In this document: positions 16,478 through 22,475 of the stretch, in pieces
Layout: each line of letters starts with the position of its first letter
How positions within the stretch are numbered: the stretch's first letter is position 1
Assembly (NCBI GenBank): GCA_021639365.1
Contig: JAJXHK010000033.1
Span: forward strand, 1 to 24,681
Origin: Collinsella aerofaciens
Lineage (GTDB): Bacteria; Actinomycetota; Coriobacteriia; Coriobacteriales; Coriobacteriaceae
Direction: 5' to 3'
Length of the DNA: 24,681 bases
Position numbers and translations under genes: made by a program
The notes under the pieces: generated by a model
The model's input: only the letters and a program-made list of their open reading frames with translations
What the model was told of the DNA's origin: nothing
The model's database searches: none

Positions 16478-17689
16478 ATGGCGGCGCCCAATAATTCAAT
16501 GCAACTTGAGGGAAAAACGATCCTGCTGGGCATTACCGGCGGGATCGCCGCCTATAAGTCGTGTAACATCGTGCGCCTGCTGCAAAAGCGAGGCGCCCGC
16601 GTCAAGGTCGTTATGAGCGAGCATGCCACGGAGTTTGTGGGCCCGCTCACCTTCCGCGCGCTCACCAATGAGCCGGTCGCGGTTGGGCTATTCGACGACC
16701 CGTCTGACCCCATCCACCATATCTCGCTTGCGCAGGAGCCCGATCTGTTGGTCGTGGCGCCCGCGACGGCCAACATCATCGCCAAGATGGCCAACGGCAT
16801 CGCCGACGACCTCATCTCCACCACGTTGCTGGCAACGCCGCGCCCCATTGCGATCGCTCCGGCCATGAACAATGGCATGTGGAAAGCGCCGGCTACCCAG
16901 GCCAATATGTCCACGCTGCGCGAGCGCGGTGTGCATGTGGTGGGTCCGGGCAGCGGCTACCTTGCCTGCGGAGACGTGGACACGGGCCGCATGAGCGAGC
17001 CCGAGGACATCGTCGAGGGTATCTGTGAGGTGCTCAATCCCGTCCCGCAGGATCTGGCAGGCAAGCGAATCGTTATCACGGCCGGGCCTACGCATGAGCC
17101 AATCGATCCGGTGCGCTTTATCGGCAACCGGTCGTCGGGCAAGATGGGCATCGCCCTGGCAGGGGAGGCCGCACGCCGCGGCGCTGCCGTCACACTCGTG
17201 TTGGGTCCGACATCGCTCGACGTTCCCCGCGTCGTTGAGTGCGTGCGCGTGCAGACCGCCGCAGAGATGCTCCAGGCCGCGCTCAGTGCCTTCCAGACGG
17301 CCGATGCGGCCATCTGCGCTGCCGCCGTCGCCGACTACACGCCCGCAGCCCCTGCGGACCACAAACTCAAAAAGGCCAACGAGCGCCTCGACCGCATTGA
17401 GCTTGTCGAGACGGTCGACATTCTGGCCGAGCTCTCGCGCCAGAAGGGCGAGCGCCGCGTGATCGGATTTGCAGCCGAGACCGATAACGTCGTGGAGTAC
17501 GCTGAGCGCAAATTGGCCCGCAAGGGTTGCGACGCGATTATCGCCAACGACGTCTCGCGCGCCGATTCGGGCTTTGGAACCGATACCAACAAGGCTTGGA
17601 TCGTGAGCACAACGGGCACGCAAGAACTTCCTGTGCTAACAAAACCCCAGCTCGCAGATACAATTTTGGACTTGCTTCAAAATTTGTAA
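16478..17689 (+). CDS. coaBC: CoaBC, phosphopantothenoylcysteine synthase/decarboxylase
   Basis: A bifunctional enzyme of coenzyme A synthesis: CoaB joins phosphopantothenate to cysteine and CoaC decarboxylates the product. The 403-residue protein has the N-terminal flavoprotein CoaC domain (GITGGIAAYKS, the catalytic-His region HHIS, APATANIIAKMANGIADDL, PAMNNGMW, and the Cys clamp GYLACGDVDTGRM). From about residue 190 the CoaB domain follows (ITAGPTHEPIDPVRFIGNRS, AAVADY, and the lysine-rich KLKKANERLDRIEL). The start at 16478 lies 3 bp after the upstream gene. ATG 16499 is an alternative nearer the conserved core. It is the last gene of the housekeeping run. Confidence 0.95.
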   Translation: MAAPNNSMQLEGKTILLGITGGIAAYKSCNIVRLLQKRGARVKVVMSEHATEFVGPLTFRALTNEPVAVGLFDDPSDPIHHISLAQEPDLLVVAPATANIIAKMANGIADDLISTTLLATPRPIAIAPAMNNGMWKAPATQANMSTLRERGVHVVGPGSGYLACGDVDTGRMSEPEDIVEGICEVLNPVPQDLAGKRIVITAGPTHEPIDPVRFIGNRSSGKMGIALAGEAARRGAAVTLVLGPTSLDVPRVVECVRVQTAAEMLQAALSAFQTADAAICAAAVADYTPAAPADHKLKKANERLDRIELVETVDILAELSRQKGERRVIGFAAETDNVVEYAERKLARKGCDAIIANDVSRADSGFGTDTNKAWIVSTTGTQELPVLTKPQLADTILDLLQNL

Positions 17690-17697
17690 AAAAGTTC

Positions 17698-17727
17698 TTG
17701 CACAAGGCTAAAGTTTCGGGTTAATAT
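17698..17727 (+). promoter_or_regulatory. Promoter of tRNA-Pro
   Basis: TTGCAC (17698-17703) and TAATAT (17722-17727) are separated by 18 bp and lie 42 bp before the tRNA. An overlapping TATACT (17725-17730) could instead be the -10 box with a long 21-bp spacer. The upstream TTCTTGCA resembles the -35 region of the tRNA-Ala promoter. Confidence 0.6.
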
Positions 17728-17769
17728 ACTCCCTGTTGCGAGCGAGAGCAGAGCAACAAACAAAAGCTT

Positions 17770-17846
<77 letters not shown>

Positions 17847-17856
17847 GAAGTTTGCA

Positions 17857-17890
17857 GGTCAGGCACTTAGTGCCTGACCTTTTTTGTTTT
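17857..17890 (+). terminator. Rho-independent terminator after tRNA-Pro
   Basis: A perfect ten-base-pair stem (17857-17866 with 17870-17879, loop TTA) is followed by TTTTTTGTTTT. It begins 10 bp after the tRNA and marks the boundary between the housekeeping block and the accessory region. Confidence 0.93.
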
Positions 17891-18310
17891 AAGCAATTGC
17901 TTAATTTTGATTAAGCAACAGGGTGCTAAAAATCTACCTACGCGATATTCGCCTTTTGCGGCTACTTGCGCGTTTTGCACGCGCTTGAGCCGATTTATTA
18001 ACGCGATATGAATCTACATACGCGTAGCTGGTATACAGCCGAGTACGGGCTGTATTTATCGCGGCGATTTACACAGATGTAGCGACTGTAACGGACAAGC
18101 GTGTCGCTGTATTTATTCCAGTAGTTCACTTGACCGGTGGACAAGTGAGCGGTTGCAACGAAACGGCAAGCGGGATGGGCCCTATACGAGGGCGCCGCAG
18201 AGGTAATAGAGGTGAAGTGCGGCAGGCGCTCTGAGAGGCGCAGTACGACCCCTTTTTCCTCGAACCGACTACCTTTGTACCATGAACCTCAAATTGTTCA
18301 AGTAATCGCC
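17891..18310. other. Repeat-rich intergenic region
   Basis: No gene is convincing in these 420 bp; the one open frame running rightwards (from 18212) is the shadow of the pilin-lectin gene. It holds a hairpin (17897-17905 with 17910-17918), two copies of AATCTAC(C/A)TACGCG exactly 80 bp apart (17931 and 18011), two copies of ACGCGATAT, and two copies of GCTGTATTTAT (18049 and 18106), each following a short hairpin. A 7-bp inverted repeat lies at 18126-18132 and 18142-18148. It may be an untranslated RNA, a recombination scar or a degraded element. Confidence 0.5.
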
Positions 18311-18315
18311 AAAAG

Positions 18316-18345
18316 AAAGGCCCGCGCAGGATTGCACGGGCCTTT
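18316..18345 (-). terminator. Terminator of the pilin-lectin gene
   Basis: AAAGGCCCG (18316-18324) pairs with CGGGCCTTT (18337-18345) and, read on the minus strand, is followed by CTTTTGG, giving a T-rich tail. It lies 36 bp after the stop codon of the minus-strand gene. Inner bases GC/GC extend the stem, leaving a six-base loop. Confidence 0.75.
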
Positions 18346-18350
18346 CACTA

Positions 18351-18380
18351 GACAAACTAGAAGACAAGCTAGAAGACAGG
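18351..18380. repeat. Tandem 12-bp repeat just after the pilin-lectin stop codon
   Basis: GACAAACTAGAA (18351-18362), GACAAGCTAGAA (18363-18374) and a partial GACAGG (18375-18380) stand in tandem between the stop codon of the minus-strand gene and its terminator. The units differ at one base. Confidence 0.7.
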
Positions 18381-19331
18381 TTAAAAACACCAGGCGAGGC
18401 ATATGCAATACGAGTACGTCGCGCCGTAGTCGTTATAGTTACCGTTGCTATAGATACAGCGGAAGTACGCGGAGCCGCTCGGATCCACGGAGCGCGTCCA
18501 GTGATAAAAGCTCGACGACACCCCTGAATGGTTCGAGTACGTCACGCCCTTGGATTTGTAGTACTCGTACTGGGTACCGTCGGTCTGGCGGTCTCCGTAG
18601 ATCTCGGTCATCGAGAGCAGGAAGACTTTATCGGTCGTGGCCGATGGGGCGCTGGCACTGCCACCACCCTTGTTATCGGTCATCTTCGTGACGGCCTTCG
18701 CCTTGGACTGGAGTTCGATCGGTAGGAGCGACCAGAGGTCACCGGAATTGAGGCGGCCGCGGATCTCCGATTTCTCCCAGCCGCCGGCATTGGTGCTCGT
18801 GGCGTTCATTCGCTGCTCGTCCATGGCAGTGTTGGTTACCTCGAACGTGAGCCCAGCCTTACCGGAGCCGTCCGCGAGGTCATCGTGGTTGATACCGATG
18901 ATGCGATACTCGAGCGTCTTGCCGTTCGTCAACTTCATCGAGAACTTCGTCCCCGCGTCCATCGCGGCCTTCGCCTTTGCGTACGCCGGCGACGCCTCGC
19001 CCTTGGCGGCGATGTCCTCGGCCACGGCCTCCTGCTCGTCGAGCGTCCAGTCCTTCGCGTCCTTGGCGACAGCCGCCTGGACGGTCGCGGAATCGGCTCC
19101 CGCAGAGCCGCCGCCGGTTGCGCCGCCCTCGACCCCGCCGGTCGTCCCATTGCTCACCGTGTTGCCGACCAGGTTGAACTGGTTGCGGATGGCCCCCGCC
19201 ACGCCGGGTCCCGCGAACACGATCACCAGGCCGATGATGGCGATGATCAGGACGTACTCGATGATAGATTGGCCTCGGAGGCGGGTTCTCCTAGGAGATA
19301 CCCCCCCCCCGAAGGTTAATTGCCGCTGCAT
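18381..19331 (-). CDS. Flp-type pilin fused to a DUF6273 lectin-like domain
   Basis: A 316-residue surface-protein candidate. The start at 19331 has AAGGGAG ten bases upstream. Upstream in-frame ATG 19403 is possible but has no good ribosome-binding site. Residues 1-20 form a basic leader ending in Arg-Gly. The next residues QSIIEYVLIIAIIGLVIVFA match the type IVb (Flp) prepilin rule G/XXXXEY: cleavage after Gly20, Glu at +5, Tyr at +6, then a hydrophobic helix. A Gly/Ser/Thr linker (about 60-80) and an Ala/Lys/Asp-rich helix (about 80-125) lead to a DUF6273 domain (about 125-316) with LEYRIIGINHDDL, GGWEKSEIRGRL, LLPIEL and KVFLLSMTEIYG. DUF6273 is thought to be C-type-lectin-like. The last 35 residues are Tyr/Asn/Ser/Gly-rich, like variable regions of diversity-generating retroelements. 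Ten consecutive G encode Gly8-Gly10. No other pilus gene is nearby. Confidence 0.82.
   Translation of the reverse strand: MQRQLTFGGGVSPRRTRLRGQSIIEYVLIIAIIGLVIVFAGPGVAGAIRNQFNLVGNTVSNGTTGGVEGGATGGGSAGADSATVQAAVAKDAKDWTLDEQEAVAEDIAAKGEASPAYAKAKAAMDAGTKFSMKLTNGKTLEYRIIGINHDDLADGSGKAGLTFEVTNTAMDEQRMNATSTNAGGWEKSEIRGRLNSGDLWSLLPIELQSKAKAVTKMTDNKGGGSASAPSATTDKVFLLSMTEIYGDRQTDGTQYEYYKSKGVTYSNHSGVSSSFYHWTRSVDPSGSAYFRCIYSNGNYNDYGATYSYCICLAWCF
18384..18485 (-). other. Candidate hypervariable 3' end of the pilin-lectin gene
   Basis: The final codons encode YFRCIYSNGNYNDYG and then end in a short Cys/Leu/Trp tail. Fifteen codons in a row end in C or T, and many (TAC, TGT, ATC, AGC, AAC, GAC, TAT) are one or two changes at A positions away from AAC or AAT. 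That is the pattern left by adenine-directed mutagenesis in retroelement target genes. The matching template repeat and reverse transcriptase are not in the window, so this is a resemblance only. Confidence 0.4.
19301..19310 (-). repeat. Homopolymer of ten G in the prepilin leader
   Basis: Ten consecutive C on the plus strand (ten G in the coding strand) lie eight codons after the start of the pilin-lectin gene. With ten G the frame is open. With eleven G a TAG follows within seven codons, and with nine a TGA follows within about 22 codons. It is the only run of this length in the window. Confidence 0.9.
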
Positions 19332-19408
19332 GCATTTGCGGCTCCCTTCGCTCAGGGTTTGTAGATACATCGCCGAGCGTAGGGCTATTTCAGATTTCTG
19401 CATCGGTC

Positions 19409-19423
19409 TTGCCGCAGCGGCAA
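19409..19423. promoter_or_regulatory. 15-bp palindrome upstream of the pilin-lectin gene
   Basis: TTGCCGC (19409-19415), a central A, and GCGGCAA (19417-19423) form a perfect inverted repeat in the leader of the minus-strand gene. It may be an operator or an mRNA hairpin; no T-run follows, so it is not a terminator. Confidence 0.45.
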
Positions 19424-19471
19424 ACGTAATTAACTAAACGCCTTCGCGGCGCAATCAACCGCTCACTCAAT

Positions 19472-19495
19472 CGAATTTGTTGCTCAACAAATTCG
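19472..19495. promoter_or_regulatory. 24-bp perfect palindrome between divergent genes
   Basis: CGAATTTGTTG (19472-19482) and CAACAAATTCG (19485-19495) are perfect inverted copies with a two-base centre. The site lies between the minus-strand pilin-lectin gene and the plus-strand operon starting at 19582. A TAGAAT (19509-19514) 14 bp away could be the -10 box of the plus-strand unit, placing the palindrome around its -35 region. This is the expected place for a dimeric regulator to control both directions. No T-run follows on either strand. Confidence 0.55.
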
Positions 19496-19581
19496 CAGGT
19501 GAGGACAGTAGAATTGGTGTTATCGGAAGTGACGGATGACCGCCGGTGTCGAAGCTGGCGGCCGAGAAGAAAGGACCGAAA

Positions 19582-19830
19582 ATGAGAACTATGGAGCTGA
19601 TAATCTTCTTCCTGCATCTCCTGGCGATCGCCGCCAACATCTGCGGCGTGGCGGAGCTCGTTAAGATTGCCAGGGCCAAGGGGCATTACACCAATGACGC
19701 GGGAATCCTCTGGTTCATCGGCCTTTTCGGCACGGCGCTCATGGTCGGCCTGACCGTCTGCGCACTGCCAGACCGAGCTGCGCCGGCGCCCAGCGCAAAA
19801 ACGGATGAAGACGCCCTGCCCGAGGTGTAG
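19582..19830 (+). CDS. Small two-helix membrane protein
   Basis: I do not recognise this 82-residue protein. Two hydrophobic segments (about residues 5-25 and 39-60) flank a short basic loop, and the C terminus is Ala/Pro/Asp/Glu-rich and soluble. ATG 19582 is preferred because AAAGGA stands at about 19570-19575. GTG 19546 would add 12 charged residues and has no clear ribosome-binding site. It ends two bases before the next gene, so the two form an operon reading away from the pilin-lectin gene. Confidence 0.7.
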   Translation: MRTMELIIFFLHLLAIAANICGVAELVKIARAKGHYTNDAGILWFIGLFGTALMVGLTVCALPDRAAPAPSAKTDEDALPEV

Positions 19831-19832
19831 AC

Positions 19833-21251
19833 ATGTCAAAGTACAAGATCGTCTACCGCGACGCCAACCCCTCCTGGCAGGAACTCTGCCCCGTCAGGGT
19901 ACTGGCCGTCCAGGTCTCCAGGGACACCGAGACGGGAGCTTGCTTCCTCCAGACAAAGATCGTCAACGTATCGACGAAACCCATCAGCCGCATAGAGTTC
20001 ACGGTCGGGCTCGAGGGCGAGGGAGGGGAGACGGAGAACGTCGACTTCTCGCTCCTAGATGCCGACCTGCCCGCCGGCGAGGTGCTCAGGCCCAAGGCGG
20101 TGAGAATCAAGCTGTCTGTTATCACCGGCTCGCGTGCCGTTGTGACCCGAGCGGACTGCGAGACGTCCTTCGACGACCCGGTCGACATCGATAGCCCCGC
20201 GCCACTCGCGCTCAACGGAATCGAGGAGTCGGAACGCGATGTCCTGCTCTCCGAGATGGGCGCCGATGCCTGCAAATGCTCGGGTGTCCATTCCGAGCAC
20301 GAGGGATGGTGGCAGTGCGGCTGCGGGGCGGTGAACCTCAAGCGCGGAACCTGCTGGAACTGCGGCGCCGTGCGCGAGAAACTGGCGGATCTGGAAGATG
20401 CCGCGTTCCTGGATGAATCCAGAAGGGACAGGGTCTACAAGACGAGCGTCGCGATACTCGAGAAGGGCAACAGGAAGGAAGCTGAGGCCGCAAAGGAAAG
20501 CCTCGAGAGGCTGGCCGAGCAGGGATACGGGGACTCGGGCGAGAAGGCAAGAGAGGCCGGCGCGAAGATTGCGAACCTCTCCAAAAGGAGGAAGAAAAAA
20601 GCCGTCGCGGCTGTCGCGGGCATCGTCCTGCTTGCCGTCATGGTCGCCATCTCGCCCCTGCCGTCCATGCTCGAAGCAAGGGCGGACATGAAGGCGGAGC
20701 AGGAGAAAATCGAAAGCGTCGCGATTGAGCAGACCGTCGAACTGGGAACATATTCGGGCGAGCTCTCGGCTTATACAGGAAAGGATATCGAGGGCCAACC
20801 GATTGAATGGATAGTCCTCCACAAGGAGGGCGACAGGGCTCTCCTCATGACCGAGCATTGCATCGATGAGATGGAATTCAGCGAGAATGGAGACGTATGG
20901 GACTTCAAGTCAAGCTCGCTGTATAGGTATCTGAACGGACCCTTCAAAGAATACGCCTTCAACGATGCCGAGCGCGGGATTTTAGCAGGCGACGTAACGA
21001 TTCTAGACTCCTGGAGCGATTACCTTAGCGAGGATAATATGTACGCGACTCTAGCCGGCACGGACGTCCCCGAGGCATGGTGGGCTTCCGATATAGAGAA
21101 ATGCGAAGACGATTCATATGGGGCCTACTACGCCGGTCAACCCTTGACTAGTTACATTGACGAAGAAGGTGGCATCTCCTGCGGCGACCTCGGCAGCACG
21201 CAGGATTCGACTCTCGGAGTTCGCCCAGCCATCTGGGTCAAATTGAATTAG
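19833..21251 (+). CDS. Membrane protein with zinc ribbon and DUF6273 domain
   Basis: A 472-residue protein with no signal peptide. Residues 1-130 look like an all-beta domain. Next comes a cysteine module: Cys147 and Cys149, then WWQCGCGAVN and CWNCG with Cys162, Cys164, Cys174 and Cys177. This resembles the RanBP2-type zinc finger pattern W-x-C-x-C-x3-N-x5-C-x2-C. A helical, charged segment (about 185-250) leads to a basic KRRKKK and one membrane helix (about 257-277). The rest (about 300-472) is a DUF6273 domain outside the membrane, ending in GVRPAIWVKLN. So a cytoplasmic sensor-like half is tied to an outer lectin-like half. Fifteen of 24 Arg codons are AGA or AGG, against almost none in the housekeeping block, suggesting transfer. 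GAGGTG lies seven bases before the start. Confidence 0.8.
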   Translation: MSKYKIVYRDANPSWQELCPVRVLAVQVSRDTETGACFLQTKIVNVSTKPISRIEFTVGLEGEGGETENVDFSLLDADLPAGEVLRPKAVRIKLSVITGSRAVVTRADCETSFDDPVDIDSPAPLALNGIEESERDVLLSEMGADACKCSGVHSEHEGWWQCGCGAVNLKRGTCWNCGAVREKLADLEDAAFLDESRRDRVYKTSVAILEKGNRKEAEAAKESLERLAEQGYGDSGEKAREAGAKIANLSKRRKKKAVAAVAGIVLLAVMVAISPLPSMLEARADMKAEQEKIESVAIEQTVELGTYSGELSAYTGKDIEGQPIEWIVLHKEGDRALLMTEHCIDEMEFSENGDVWDFKSSSLYRYLNGPFKEYAFNDAERGILAGDVTILDSWSDYLSEDNMYATLAGTDVPEAWWASDIEKCEDDSYGAYYAGQPLTSYIDEEGGISCGDLGSTQDSTLGVRPAIWVKLN

Positions 21252-21281
21252 CAATCGATTTTTCCATCGGTTAAATTGTGA

Positions 21282-21314
21282 AGGTGGCTTCCGAACCATC
21301 GGGAGCCACCTTTA
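21282..21314 (+). terminator. Terminator after the zinc-ribbon/DUF6273 gene
   Basis: A 14-bp stem with one G-T pair (21282-21295 with 21300-21313, loop ACCA) lies 30 bp after the stop codon. The T-run after it is short (TTT then ATG), though the AAGG/CCTT base of the stem helps. It may act in both directions. Confidence 0.7.
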
Positions 21315-21336
21315 TGCGTTCACTTGAACTTGGCTA

Positions 21337-21775
21337 TTGCCGTGCCTTGGGAAGGATTACGCCGGGGGCATTCTTGTTGGAGTTGCCATGCAGTGTATTC
21401 GGGCTGACGTTTCAGTCGGAACAATCCAGATGAAGACTCCGGCACTGCTCAAACATTCCCGTTTAGTCATATACGTCGCTGAAATCGCACTTGGCACCGA
21501 GACCAGTTACGTCCACATCCGCGTCCAGAACGAATCGAAGCGGTATCCCGTTTCAAAACGAAGCCTCGGTCCATGAAGGAGACTTTCCCATATACATAGA
21601 TTAAGATAATACCGTGTATGACGAATATGAACTTGAGCATATTCCGTCCGTATTCATACTGGATGATCAAGGAAACATCATCGGCTTATCCGAAGGAGAG
21701 GAAGAACCTCTTGCCTTATTAAAGAAATACGCCAAATACAACGGATATAAAGCGGAAGGAGGCGACATCAAGTAA
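21337..21775 (+). pseudogene. Relic of a thioredoxin-like protein
   Basis: Translation ending at the TAA 21773-21775 gives EHIPSVFILDDQGNIIG followed by a charged helix. This is the cis-Pro strand and C-terminal part of a thioredoxin-like (TlpA or bacteriocin accessory type) fold. The same frame upstream reads EGDFPIYID, then a TAA at 21602-21604, then DNTVYDEYE, so a stop interrupts a coherent sequence. Further upstream the likely continuation is in another frame (SYVHIRVQNESKRYP, in the reading frame from 21337), implying a frameshift near 21545-21553. No CxxC active site is visible. A short GTG-initiated remnant (21614-21775) is the longest intact piece. The identity is tentative; the broken state is fairly clear. 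Confidence 0.5.
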
Positions 21776-21804
21776 CTATCAAAGGCCAGATTAAGGAGCC
21801 AGCC

Positions 21805-22211
21805 ATGAAGAAATGCCTGCCCTCCATCGTCTCAGCAGCTCTTTGCCTCTCCCTTGTCATGACACCATTTGTGCCCGTTGCGGCAGCCCATGCCGACGAG
21901 GGATCTCCCGCCGAGAGCAGCGAGATCTACGTCGGAGACAACTACGACGAAAATTACGATATATCCCTTTTTTTGAGCGCGGGCGCTGCACGGATTCATA
22001 TTCCAAGGCGTGGTGCGATTCTCACGGATCTGCAAATAACCGCACCGTCCCTCACAAGGTCAAGCTGAACGCGAAGGAGGAGGCTTGCCTGCGCGATCTC
22101 TAGCTTGCTGGCACCGCTGAAGTTATCGCCGGTCTCGTGACAACCGGTCCTAGCGGCGGCTTTTTTGCAACCGCAATGACATCGTACCGACTTTTCACTT
22201 GCATGTTCTGA
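21805..22211 (+). pseudogene. Secreted small peptide gene, probably frameshifted
   Basis: An intact frame runs from ATG 21805 (AAGGAG six bases upstream) to 22068 and encodes 87 residues. A clear signal peptide (MKK, hydrophobic core, AAAHADE cleavage region) is followed by an acidic stretch. After a run of seven T (21968-21974) this frame looks non-natural. The frame reached by adding one T reads on as CTDSYSKAWCDSHG and VPHKVKLNAKEEACLRDL. It then meets a TAG (22101-22103) and continues open as LAGTAEVIAGLVTTGPSGGF to a TGA at 22209-22211. The Gly/Ala-rich hydrophobic end recalls small membrane-active peptides. I therefore read it as a secreted peptide gene with one frameshift and one stop. 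The alternative is that only the 87-residue protein is made. Confidence 0.5.
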
Positions 22212-22223
22212 AAGGAAGTTGCC

Positions 22224-22463
22224 ATGTTGTCGCAAAATCAATCGAGATACTTGACCACAATCGGCTTTGCCCTGCTTGCATTACTCTTTGCTAGCGACCT
22301 CTTGCTGAAACCGCCCAAGGAACTCGTTTCGCTTGCCATAGCCTGCATTTCCGCCCTTTACTTTACGGCAACCCTATTCGTCGGACTAAAGGAGAGGAAA
22401 AAAGGCGCAGTCGTTGCATCTGCCGTAGGCGTGATCATAGCCATTGCCTCATTCTTTATCTGA
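22224..22463 (+). CDS. Small three-helix membrane protein
   Basis: A 79-residue protein with three hydrophobic segments (about residues 11-28, 34-53 and 62-79) and basic loops. AAGGAAG lies six to seven bases before the ATG. I cannot assign a family. It starts 13 bp after the end of the broken secreted-peptide frame. Its size and shape are those of immunity proteins that protect producers of small peptide bacteriocins, but many unrelated small membrane proteins look the same. Confidence 0.65.
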   Translation: MLSQNQSRYLTTIGFALLALLFASDLLLKPPKELVSLAIACISALYFTATLFVGLKERKKGAVVASAVGVIIAIASFFI

Positions 22464-22475
22464 CACATTGGTGAT

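Noticed and set aside
17891..18310. CRISPR array or retroelement template repeat
   Set aside because: The repeats are few and imperfect with unequal spacing, and the region shows no match to the C-terminal end of the pilin-lectin gene.
18637..19437. Plus-strand 266-codon frame opposite the pilin-lectin gene
   Set aside because: The minus strand has the prepilin signature, a ribosome-binding site and a DUF6273 domain; the plus frame is an Ala/Pro/Ser/Arg-rich shadow.
19833..21251. Second diversity-generating target in the zinc-ribbon/DUF6273 gene
   Set aside because: Its C terminus ends in an ordinary GVRPAIWVKLN and lacks the run of C/T-ending Asn/Tyr/Ser codons.
22124..22168. Terminator at the end of the broken peptide gene
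   Set aside because: Six T follow a GC-rich stretch, but the best stem is only about five base pairs with a large loop, and the T-run also fits the reconstructed coding frame.
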